Assembly: GCA_027365345.1 (NCBI GenBank)
Contig: DAHXNO010000017.1
Span: forward strand, 1-39,947
Direction: 5' to 3'
From: Granulicella sp.
GTDB taxonomy: Bacteria > Acidobacteriota > Terriglobia > Terriglobales > Acidobacteriaceae
DNA: 39,947 nucleotides
Part shown: positions 8,652 to 16,018 of the stretch, in pieces
Numbering within the stretch: the first letter of the stretch is position 1
How the letters are laid out: each line of letters opens with the position of its first letter
Position numbers and translations under genes: made by a program
The notes under the pieces: generated by a model
The model's database searches: none
Told to the model about the DNA's origin: nothing
What the model saw: the letters and a program-made list of their open reading frames with translations, nothing else

Positions 8652-9326
8652 ATGTCGCGGCGAAAACCAGAGCAGGCGCCAAGGGCTCCCTTGGCAAAGA
8701 AGGGCGCTGAAAGGGCCGTCCTGCAGATGCGGAAGTCTGAGAAGACGCGAGCGGACCTGTTGCGGGCGGCGGAGATGATCTTTGCTCGTGACGGCTTTGA
8801 AGCCTGCCGCATTGAAGATATTGCCGCAGCGGCTGGCCGCAGCCGTGGGGCGTTTTACGCAAACTTTGCGAGCAAGACAGCGGTTTTTCTGGCGCTGCGT
8901 ACGCTGGCCCAACAGCGGCATGCGCGGGCCGTGCGAGAACGAGTGCAGGGGATTGAGGACGAGGAGACGCGATACCGGGCTCTGATTGGGTACATCGTAG
9001 AGCAGATCCATGACGTCCAGACTCAGTTGCTGCAGATTGAATTCAAACTCTTTGCTCTGCGGCATCCGGAGAGGCAGGCGGAGTTGGCGGAGATGCATCT
9101 GGAGGCCAGCACGTCCGTGAATCGCCAGGAGCTATCGGATCTGTTTCCTGAGAAGACCAAGCGGCAGAAAGAAATACGCTGCAGCACGCTGGAGATTGAG
9201 GCGCTGCTGGAGGGGTTTGCGCTGAATGCGCGCTTCAGCCCCAAGGATCTGGATGAAGAGAGGATTCAGGCGATCGTACCGCAACTGATGGCGCAGATTT
9301 TCCATCGCATGGAGAGCGTGTCATAG
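8652..9326 (+). CDS. TetR/AcrR-family transcriptional regulator of the efflux operon
   Basis: A 224-residue protein, probably the ligand-sensing repressor of the divergent RND operon and of itself. After a basic N-terminal arm rich in Arg/Lys/Pro it has the TetR DNA-binding domain: helix 1 around [20 protein letters not shown] and the helix-turn-helix [27 protein letters not shown], then a helical ligand domain of normal size. I chose the ATG at 8652 and not the in-frame ATG at 8622: the latter directly abuts the palindrome at 8602-8621 and has no ribosome site, while 8652 has GAGAGG about 9 bases upstream. The stop codon lies within a 6-base convergent overlap with pckG. Confidence 0.88.
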   Translation: MSRRKPEQAPRAPLAKKGAERAVLQMRKSEKTRADLLRAAEMIFARDGFEACRIEDIAAAAGRSRGAFYANFASKTAVFLALRTLAQQRHARAVRERVQGIEDEETRYRALIGYIVEQIHDVQTQLLQIEFKLFALRHPERQAELAEMHLEASTSVNRQELSDLFPEKTKRQKEIRCSTLEIEALLEGFALNARFSPKDLDEERIQAIVPQLMAQIFHRMESVS

Positions 9327-11171
9327 GCGGTAGATGAGGAGTTCGCGCTCATAGATCATCTGTGCCGGCAGATGGTCATGCAAGGCGACGAAGAGTTCTT
9401 CATGGTCCATGACCTCGCGCAACCAGGCTTTCGGATCTACCTTTTCCAGTTTGTCAAAGTCTTCTGGAGAGATATTGAGTCCCTCCCAATTGAAGTCCTG
9501 ATAACGGGGGACCCAGCCGATGGGGGTCTCTCTGGCTTGAGCGCGACCGCGGGCGCGATCGACGATCCACTTGAGTACGCGCATGTTTTCGCCATAGCCG
9601 GGCCAGAGAAACTTGCCATTTTCATCCTTGAGGAACCAGTTGACCTGGAAGATGCAGGGCGTGGTGGTAAGTTGCCGCTGCAGGGTGAGCCAGTGACGGA
9701 AATAATCCCCCATGTGATAGCCGCAGAAGGGAAGCATGGCCATAGGATCGCGGCGCACTTTGCCGACGGCTCCTTCAGCGGCGGCGGTAGTCTCCGAGGC
9801 CATTGTGGCCCCGAGATAGACTCCGGACGACCAGTTGAAGGATTGAAAGACGAGCGGGATGGAGGCAGCGCGTCTGCCACCGAATACGAAGGCGGCGATG
9901 GGCACACCGTCTGGAGACTCCGAGGCGGCCAGATCAAAGGACGGACACTGGGAGGCAGGGGCGGTGAAGCGACCGTTGGGATGGGCCGCAGTGCGCCCAT
10001 GCTGGCGGCCGATCTCCGGCGTCCACCTTTCGCCGCGCCAATCGATACACTCAGCGGGCGGCTGATCGGTCATACCTTCCCACCAGACGCCGCCCTCTGG
10101 GGTAAGGGCGACGTTGGTGAAGATTGTATTGCGGCTGAGGGCAGCCATGGCGTTGGGATTCGTCTTGACGCTGGTTCCGGGAGCGACGCCGAAGAAGCCG
10201 GTTTCAGGATTGATGGCTCGGATCTGGCCGGTCTCGTCGGGCCGAAGCCAGGCGATGTCGTCACCGACGGTCCAGGTCTTCCAGCCATCGAATCCCCGGG
10301 GAGGGATGAGCATGGCGAGGTTGGTCTTGCCGCAGGCAGAGGGGAAGGCTGCGGCGAGATAGGTTCTTTCTCCTTGAGGAGACTCCAATCCGAGGATGAG
10401 CATATGTTCGGCCATCCAACCCTCATCGCGGGCGATGTTGGAGGCGATACGGAGAGCAAAGCATTTTTTGCCAAGCAGCGCGTTGCCGCCATAGCCGGAG
10501 CCGTAGCTCCAGATCTCCCGGGTTTCCGGGAAGTGGACGATGTACTTGGTGTCATTCTGCGGCCAGGGCACATCGGCTTGACCAGGTTCCAGCGGAGCTC
10601 CGACGGAGTGCAGGCAGGGGACGACGCGGTGGATGTCCTTATCGATTTCGGCGAAGACGGGCACGCCGATGCGGGTCATAATGCGCATGTTCACGACAGC
10701 ATAGGCAGAATCCGTAAGCTGCACGCCGATGCGGGACATGGGTGAGCCCACCGGGCCCATGGAGAAGGGAAGGACGTACATGGTGCGGCCACGCATGGAG
10801 CCGCGGAAGAGGTCCTTGAGCTTTTTGCGCATGGCGAAGGGAGCTTCCCAGTTATTGGTGGGCCCGGCGTCGTCTTTGGAGAGGGAGCAGATGAAGGTGC
10901 GATCCTCCACACGGGCCACATCTTTGGGGGAGGAGCGGGCGAGATAACAGCCGGGCCAAAGCTCCTGGTTGAGGCGAATGAATGTCCCGGCGTCCACAAG
11001 CTGCTGACAGAGGTACTGGTTCTCTTCCTCTGATCCGTCGACCCAGTGAATGGCTGCCGGCTGGGTAAGATTGGCCATCTTTTCCACCCAGCGGATGAGG
11101 TGAATATTCGTTGACAGGACACGCGTCGATGTGGGGCGTTGCGCTGTGACTGTATCCGGGACCGTCGCCAT
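9321..11171 (-). CDS. pckG: Phosphoenolpyruvate carboxykinase, GTP-dependent
   Basis: Converts oxaloacetate plus GTP to phosphoenolpyruvate, CO2 and GDP, the first committed step of gluconeogenesis. The product has the GTP-PEPCK P-loop with the reactive cysteine ([13 protein letters not shown]-loop near residue 279 of the chosen start), the kinase-2/metal motif [11 protein letters not shown] near 302, the substrate loop [17 protein letters not shown], and the guanine-pocket region near [12 protein letters not shown]. The open frame extends 50 codons further upstream (to 11321), but the ATG at 11171 has GGAGG 6-8 bases before it and gives 616 residues, the usual family length. Gluconeogenic PEPCK fits a genome that also burns fatty acids, as the fad genes in this window show. 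Confidence 0.96.
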   Translation of the reverse strand: MATVPDTVTAQRPTSTRVLSTNIHLIRWVEKMANLTQPAAIHWVDGSEEENQYLCQQLVDAGTFIRLNQELWPGCYLARSSPKDVARVEDRTFICSLSKDDAGPTNNWEAPFAMRKKLKDLFRGSMRGRTMYVLPFSMGPVGSPMSRIGVQLTDSAYAVVNMRIMTRIGVPVFAEIDKDIHRVVPCLHSVGAPLEPGQADVPWPQNDTKYIVHFPETREIWSYGSGYGGNALLGKKCFALRIASNIARDEGWMAEHMLILGLESPQGERTYLAAAFPSACGKTNLAMLIPPRGFDGWKTWTVGDDIAWLRPDETGQIRAINPETGFFGVAPGTSVKTNPNAMAALSRNTIFTNVALTPEGGVWWEGMTDQPPAECIDWRGERWTPEIGRQHGRTAAHPNGRFTAPASQCPSFDLAASESPDGVPIAAFVFGGRRAASIPLVFQSFNWSSGVYLGATMASETTAAAEGAVGKVRRDPMAMLPFCGYHMGDYFRHWLTLQRQLTTTPCIFQVNWFLKDENGKFLWPGYGENMRVLKWIVDRARGRAQARETPIGWVPRYQDFNWEGLNISPEDFDKLEKVDPKAWLREVMDHEELFVALHDHLPAQMIYERELLIYRL

Positions 11172-11185
11172 GATCTTCCTCCAAT

Positions 11186-11269
11186 ACCCAAGGATTGCTC
11201 CACTTGGGTTGCGCCAAAGGCGCAAATAACTGACTTGAGATTTATAGTCCATTGGATAGGGTTTGCGCC
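11186..11269 (-). promoter_or_regulatory. Structured mRNA leader of pckG with alternative pairings
   Basis: Read on the minus strand, the segment TTTGCGCC (11226 to 11219) can pair with the downstream GGCGCAA (11215 to 11209, 7 bp, 3-base loop) or with the upstream GGCGCAAA (11269 to 11262, 8 bp). The two pairings exclude each other. A further hairpin pairs ACCCAAG (11209 to 11203) with CTTGGGT (11192 to 11186) immediately before the GGAGG ribosome site and ATG, and shares base 11209 with the first. This is the geometry of an attenuator or translation-control leader; no known riboswitch class is recognised. Confidence 0.4.
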
Positions 11270-11652
11270 TGTGGAGTAGCCGGATGGATGCCTCACCGAG
11301 GCGATAACCGGCTGCCCGCATGGAGAGCTTGGATCGGGAATTGCGAGGAGCCCTGTTGCTGGAGGCAGAGGTTTATGGCTGGAGGGATTCTTCTGCCGAA
11401 GCGAGACGGATTGCCTATGTTGGGCGAATTGCGCAGGGCATAGCTTTGCCGATACACTTGCGTAGGAGTGAGCATCGGTTCCCTGGTGCAGGGAGGACTG
11501 CTCGGTTCCAAAGCTATTTGTGGAGTCGCTGATCATTTGCTGCGAGGGTTCTGAAGGGAACGGGCAGCAGTCAAGCTCGCGGGTTGGGGGACGGGGTTGT
11601 GAAGAATACCTGTCGCGCTTCAAGCGAGGAATCAGCCGCCACGGCTTACAGC
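11270..11652. other. Non-coding spacer upstream of pckG and tRNA-Ser
   Basis: Short overlapping open frames occur on both strands but none has a ribosome site, a recognisable domain or a credible composition. The promoters of pckG (minus strand) and of tRNA-Ser (plus strand) should lie here; I could not place either with confidence. Confidence 0.5.
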
Positions 11653-11744
11653 GGAGAGTTGGCAGAGCCCGGTTGAATGCACCTGACTCGAAATCAGACA
11701 TAGTCGCAAGGCTATCGGGGGTTCGAATCCCTCACTCTCCGCCA
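11653..11744 (+). tRNA. tRNA-Ser, anticodon CGA
   Basis: Folds as a class II tRNA: acceptor arms GGAGAGT (11653-11659) and ACTCTCC (11734-11740), discriminator G, and CCA encoded at 11742-11744. The anticodon loop CTCGAAA places CGA at 11689-11691, reading UCG. The long variable arm (around TAGTCGCAAGGCTA) and T-loop GTTCGAATC are typical of tRNA-Ser. The outermost pair of the anticodon stem is a C-A mismatch. Confidence 0.95.
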
Positions 11745-11853
11745 GTTTTCTTTGGAATTCACTGAAAAAACGCAAGTTGATGATGTTCCATCTACTTAGT
11801 TTGTCGGGCACCCAACAACATCTGCGCAGATTTCACCAAATTTGCACTGCTTC

Positions 11854-11967
11854 TAGTCACCATGGAGTGACCGGTTCCTTTCCGCTTGTGGCTCTGCGTT
11901 GAAGTTTCTTTCGACTACAGCGTAACCCACGATCAGCGCATCGGCACCGGTCACTCCATGGTGACTA
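11854..11967. repeat. Perfect 22-bp inverted repeat between two tRNA genes
   Basis: The arms 11854-11875 and 11946-11967 are exact reverse complements over 22 bases (starting TAGTCACCATGG and ending CCATGGTGACTA) and are separated by 70 bases. Each arm also contains its own near-palindrome TCAC-CATGGA-GTGA, so the element looks like two short palindromic units facing each other, as in REP/BIME-type repeats, or like a very small non-autonomous element. It contains no open frame of note. No second copy was noticed in this window. Confidence 0.75.
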
Positions 11968-12029
11968 AACCCTCACGCAGTTCGCGCGGCTGGATACAGG
12001 TAGCATCCGGTTCTGGGCCTCTGAAGTGA

Positions 12030-12116
12030 GCCGAAGTGGCGGAATTGGCAGACGCGCATGGTTAAGGTTCATGTACTCGCAGGGGTACGAAGGTTCGAGT
12101 CCTTTCTTCGGCACCA
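12030..12116 (+). tRNA. tRNA-Leu, anticodon AAG
   Basis: Acceptor arms GCCGAAG (12030-12036) and CTTCGGC (12106-12112), discriminator A, and CCA encoded at 12114-12116. D-arm GCG-GAATTGGCAGA-CGC and a long variable arm mark it as a class II tRNA-Leu, very close in layout to the usual bacterial GAG isoacceptor. The anticodon stem CATGG/TCATG (last pair G-T) encloses the loop TTAAGGT, which puts AAG at 12064-12066 where GAG would be expected. It would read CUU, and CUC if A34 is edited to inosine. Confidence 0.9.
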
Positions 12117-12150
12117 ATCCTCTCTAAAAATCAAAAGTTTTAACGCCAGG

Positions 12151-12215
12151 GCGCCCTTCACGATGGGCGTCGCAGCGCGCCTCGCGATGTGCCTGCGGCA
12201 CTCCCAACCCATCGC
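12151..12215. terminator. Hairpin cluster between tRNA-Leu and the TonB receptor
   Basis: GCGCCC (12151-12156) pairs with GGGCGT (12165-12170), and GTGCC-TGC-GGCAC forms a tight hairpin at 12189-12201, enclosed by GCGATG (12184-12189) and CATCGC (12210-12215), which share base 12189. Minus-strand transcripts leaving the receptor gene meet these stems and then a T-rich stretch (complement of 12124-12142). A terminator is the simplest reading; the tandem hairpins also resemble intergenic palindromic repeats. Confidence 0.4.
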
Positions 12216-12224
12216 ATCCAGCGG

Positions 12225-15200
12225 TCACCAGAGAAGCTTCAGGGCAAGCTGGATCTGGCGAGAGGTCGTGGAGGTGCTGGTGATCACCCCGGCGGTAGGC
12301 GAGACACCGGACGGGGTAAAGGTCACCAGGTTGGGAGTATTGAAGTTCGCGTGGTTCAGCAGGTTGAAGAACTCGGCGCGGAACTGGGCGGTCAGAGTCT
12401 TGCGGATGGGGATCAACTTGAGCATGGAGTAGTCCCAGGTGGCGATGCCGGGCCCGGTAAGGTTGTCGCGGCTAAGGTTGCCGTAAAACCCGCTGCCGCT
12501 GGGCGGCGGCAGGAATGCTTCCGGGTTGAACCACTGGGTCGGCGTGCCCTCAATGGGTGAGCGGTGGAAGTCGGGGTTGGCAAATGGGCGCACGGGGTTG
12601 CGGATGTCGCCGTTATTGGAGGGGTTGTAGCTCAACTGCGGCGTGAAGGGGAAGCCGGACTGGAGTGTAACGATCGAGTTCAGCGTCCAGTCGCTGACCA
12701 CGGCGCTCAGGACATGCCTGGCATGGCGCAGCATGGCGCGTCCGGGACCGAAGGGCAGATCATAGATGCCTTCGAGCACGGCAACATTGCGGACGTCATA
12801 GGTAGCCGGGCCCCAGTCCGCGTGGATGTCAAACGGATTGGATACCAGGCCCGGAGCGTTGCCGGCGGCGGTGGCGTTCAGGGAATCGCCGTCGTCAAGA
12901 GCCTTGGACCACGTATAAACAGCGCGAACCTGCAAGCTGTGGCTCATGCGGTGGTTCAGGTCAACCTGGAGTGCGTTGTAAGAGGAGCTGCCTTCGGAGA
13001 ACCATGCCCAGGCGGCTCCAAGCGACGGATTGGCCAGCGGAGTGTTGGCTGGGATGTAGTAGCTGCCTGCGGGAACGGCCGACCCGGCGAGCGGTGAGGG
13101 AAAGTTGCTGGAGTAGCTGGCCGGGCACGTCGCGGACGGGCAAAGGTCCGGGGTCGGCTCGTTGTCGTCCAGGCTCACAATCTGGTGGTAGCCGTGTGAG
13201 CCCACATAGCCCAGCGTAAAGACGGTGTTCGGGGTCACCTCGCGCTGGACGCGCAGTGACCAGGAGATGAGCGTTGGCGTGCGAAGATCAGGCTGGACGC
13301 CGCCGGGCTCGATCTTCGCGTCGCCGGGGATCGTCGAAACCGGCAGCGGAAGCGAGGCGACCGGCAGGTTGGCAATCGAGTACGACGGGTTGAACGGCGC
13401 ATTCTGGTCCGTGCGGTAACCCAAGGCGTCCTGCAACTCGTTGTACATGCCGAAGCCCGCATGGAGGATCGTCTTTGGGTCAAGGGGTGCCCAGGCGATG
13501 CCGAGGCGCGGCTGGGGCAAAAAGCGCGCGTGGTTGGTGGTGAGGGCCGAGCTGGCAATGCGCGGCTGGGTCTGGATGATGCCGTTTTTGAAGATAAACG
13601 TCGAGGCGCGTCCGTGGGCCTCGTTCCAGCCGTCGGTGAACTCGTCGCGGAAGCCCAGGTTGACCGTCAGCGTGCGGGACACGCGGAAGGTGTCCTGAAC
13701 AAACCAGGCGCCCAGCAGCGAACGCCAGTTCATCTCGGTCGGCGTCGGATCGTACAGGAAGCTCCCCGCTGTGCCCTCAAGAAACTGCTGGAGTCCGGTG
13801 AAGGTGGCCTGCCCGAACTGCGTCAGCGCCAGGTCTTCGTTGGACTGCAACTGCTGCAGCCACACCCCGGCGCTCACGTTGTGGCGCCCTGCGTTGCGGG
13901 CCAGCTTGTCCTCATAGGTGAACAGGTTGCGGTGAATGTTCAGATTGCTCCCGGTATTGCTTCCGGCCAGGCTCACCTGCGCCGCCGGGTTAGCCGCGGC
14001 GCTGCCTCCCACCACAACGGTGCCCACGGGCCTGCCCGCCACAAATCCGTTGACGGCCGCGGCGGGTGTCCCGGGCGTAGGTTCACCGGTGTAGTAGTAG
14101 GCCCCACGCGAAAAGCCGAAGCGCGCCAGATTCAGCAGCGCGGGTGAAAAGACGTGCGTCTCGCTCACGCTCGCCACCTGCTCGCGCAGGGATTCAATGT
14201 CGGTGCTGTAGAGGTTCGTGCTGGTCGGCGTTACGTCCGCGCTGTCGTCAATGGTGTAAACGCCGGTCAGCATGTCGGACGTGGAGAAGATCTGGTCGAT
14301 GCGTGTCGTGCCGAAGTCGTCCCGGATCGTCTGCAGCGGGCTGCTGAAGACTTCGGCGATGCCGCCGAAGTCCGGCGCGCCCGCCGTGGAGACCGGCCAT
14401 AGCGCGAGCAGCGGGGCCACGGAGCTCGCTACGCCCACGTAGTACAGGCCGCTTGCCGGGCACGGGTCAGGCGCTGGCGTCACCAGCTTGCAGGGCAGGT
14501 ATCCGTTGCGCGCGTTGTTGTCCGGCACCAGCGCAACGCCGGTCTGGTCAAGATGCTGCATCAGGCCCTCAAAGTTAGCAAAGGCAAAGGTCTTGTCGTG
14601 GCGAATCGGCATGCCCACGGCCGCACCAAACTGATTGCGCCGGAACGGCGGCGCGGATCCGGTGTCGAAGTAGTTGGCCGCGTCGAGCGCGTTGTTGCGC
14701 AGGAACTCGTAGAGCGAGCCGTGGAGCTGGTTGGTGCCGCCGCGCGTCACAATCAGCACCTGGGCGCCGGGGCGCTTGCCATATTCGGCATCGTAGCTGT
14801 CGCGGAGCACATTGAACTCCTGCACAGATTCAACGCCCAGCAGCTCCTGGCTCACGCCACCGGGCTGCATGTTGTTCTCCGCCGCGCCGGTAAACTCCAC
14901 CCCATTCAGCAGGAACAGGTTCTGCTGCGGACGATTGCCGGAGACGGAGAAGTTGTTGCCGACAGTGGAGTTGGTGATGCCGACGCCGCCAATCTTCTCG
15001 AAGGTAAAGTTCATAATGCCGGGATTCAGCGTCAGCAACTCGTCGTAGCTGCGGCCGTTGAGCGGCAGGTCGCGAATCTGCCGGCCGCTTACCAGGCCGG
15101 AGATGTCGGAGGTGGACAGGCTGACGGGCGATGCGTTGTCATTGACGACCACCCGTTGCGGAGCCGCGCCGGGGCGCAGCGTAATGTTGATCTCAGCATC

Positions 15201-15533
15201 CTGGCCCACCACCAGCTCGATCCCTGTCCGGATAACGGGGGTAAATCCCGGCCGCATGATCTGGGCCTCATAGCTGCCCACCGGCAGCGACTGTACCTCG
15301 AAGCGGCCGGAGCCATCGGTGGACACATTGCGCTGCATGCCGTTGTCCAGGCTGCGCACGGTCACGGCTGCGCCGGCAACCAAGGCTCCGGACGGGTCGC
15401 GCACCACCCCGGCGAGGTTGGCGGAAGCCTGTGCCCAGGCAGAGGGTCCGGCGAGCCCAGACACCACAGCCAGCAGCAGGCCGGAAAAGATAACCGGTAG
15501 ACACCGGGACGTACGCAGAGAAGCGGAGCGCAC
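12225..15533 (-). CDS. Oar-like TonB-dependent receptor with carboxypeptidase-regulatory domain
   Basis: Outer-membrane beta-barrel transporter of the large family expanded in Acidobacteria, thought to import oligosaccharides or other polymers with TonB energy. Order: signal peptide (VIFSGLLLAVVSGL...SAWAQ), a CarboxypepD_reg-like Ig-fold domain (ANLAGVVRDPSGALVAGAAVTV), a TonB plug domain (SDISGLVSGRQIRDLPLNGR), and a long barrel ending QIQLALKLLW with a terminal aromatic residue. The open frame reaches 15713, but those extra 60 residues are Cys-rich and precede the signal peptide; the GTG at 15533 with GAGG six bases upstream gives about 1102 residues and puts the signal sequence near the start. 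The choice of start is uncertain. It is divergent from the GH29 gene and next to a fucose cluster, which suggests fucose-containing glycans as ligand (inference). There is no SusD partner. Confidence 0.9.
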   Translation of the reverse strand: MRSASLRTSRCLPVIFSGLLLAVVSGLAGPSAWAQASANLAGVVRDPSGALVAGAAVTVRSLDNGMQRNVSTDGSGRFEVQSLPVGSYEAQIMRPGFTPVIRTGIELVVGQDAEINITLRPGAAPQRVVVNDNASPVSLSTSDISGLVSGRQIRDLPLNGRSYDELLTLNPGIMNFTFEKIGGVGITNSTVGNNFSVSGNRPQQNLFLLNGVEFTGAAENNMQPGGVSQELLGVESVQEFNVLRDSYDAEYGKRPGAQVLIVTRGGTNQLHGSLYEFLRNNALDAANYFDTGSAPPFRRNQFGAAVGMPIRHDKTFAFANFEGLMQHLDQTGVALVPDNNARNGYLPCKLVTPAPDPCPASGLYYVGVASSVAPLLALWPVSTAGAPDFGGIAEVFSSPLQTIRDDFGTTRIDQIFSTSDMLTGVYTIDDSADVTPTSTNLYSTDIESLREQVASVSETHVFSPALLNLARFGFSRGAYYYTGEPTPGTPAAAVNGFVAGRPVGTVVVGGSAAANPAAQVSLAGSNTGSNLNIHRNLFTYEDKLARNAGRHNVSAGVWLQQLQSNEDLALTQFGQATFTGLQQFLEGTAGSFLYDPTPTEMNWRSLLGAWFVQDTFRVSRTLTVNLGFRDEFTDGWNEAHGRASTFIFKNGIIQTQPRIASSALTTNHARFLPQPRLGIAWAPLDPKTILHAGFGMYNELQDALGYRTDQNAPFNPSYSIANLPVASLPLPVSTIPGDAKIEPGGVQPDLRTPTLISWSLRVQREVTPNTVFTLGYVGSHGYHQIVSLDDNEPTPDLCPSATCPASYSSNFPSPLAGSAVPAGSYYIPANTPLANPSLGAAWAWFSEGSSSYNALQVDLNHRMSHSLQVRAVYTWSKALDDGDSLNATAAGNAPGLVSNPFDIHADWGPATYDVRNVAVLEGIYDLPFGPGRAMLRHARHVLSAVVSDWTLNSIVTLQSGFPFTPQLSYNPSNNGDIRNPVRPFANPDFHRSPIEGTPTQWFNPEAFLPPPSGSGFYGNLSRDNLTGPGIATWDYSMLKLIPIRKTLTAQFRAEFFNLLNHANFNTPNLVTFTPSGVSPTAGVITSTSTTSRQIQLALKLLW

Positions 15534-16018
15534 AAAGACCTCACAGAATGGGCAGGGGCACGACAGAACGGCACGGATGCCGAGCGTGCATGGTTGGGAA
15601 CGGCAGAACATCGCCTGGGAGCTGCTTCCGGGCCGAAGTCCGCCCAGGATGCAATCATATTTTAATGGGTATCCGCTTGACTCACCACGCCTCAAGCGGT
15701 CATGTTTTCCCATCTGGTTTCTCTTCGCCGGGGTGAACGATTTGATGGCGAGTGACAGGATCGACGGCCACAGATTGTTACGCCAAGCGATGCCGATCCA
15801 AAGGGACGTCCAGTGGTTACAGAATTCACCAGCCTATAAATTTTGCTAACCTCTTATGCCTAGGAATCTTGACCAAGGGCACCCAGGGTTGTGGCGTGGG
15901 AGTGGTTCTTCGAGCAGATTGCGGGGGCGGGGGTTGCCTTACAGAAAATCGTTACCTGTAGCGTTGCCCAAAGTATCTCCCAGCATTTATAGTGGGGCAG
16001 ATCCACCCGAGGTGATTC
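15534..16018. promoter_or_regulatory. Divergent regulatory region of TonB receptor and fucosidase
   Basis: No gene is credible in these 485 bases. For the fucosidase, TTGCCC (15964-15969) and TTATAG (15987-15992), 17 bases apart, form a plausible promoter, and GAGGTG precedes its ATG. Just upstream, TACAG (15940-15944) and CTGTA (15956-15960) form an interrupted palindrome with a central A-rich CG-containing core, similar to LacI-family sites. The octamer CCTTACAG at 15937-15944 recurs at the lacI/adh promoter near 20875. Confidence 0.4.

Noticed and set aside
9372-10745. A 457-codon plus-strand frame opposite pckG
   Set aside because: Gly/Asp-rich antisense shadow of a clearly identified enzyme.
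14553-15500. A 315-codon plus-strand frame opposite the TonB receptor
   Set aside because: Antisense shadow; composition dominated by His/Val/Ala and no recognisable domain.
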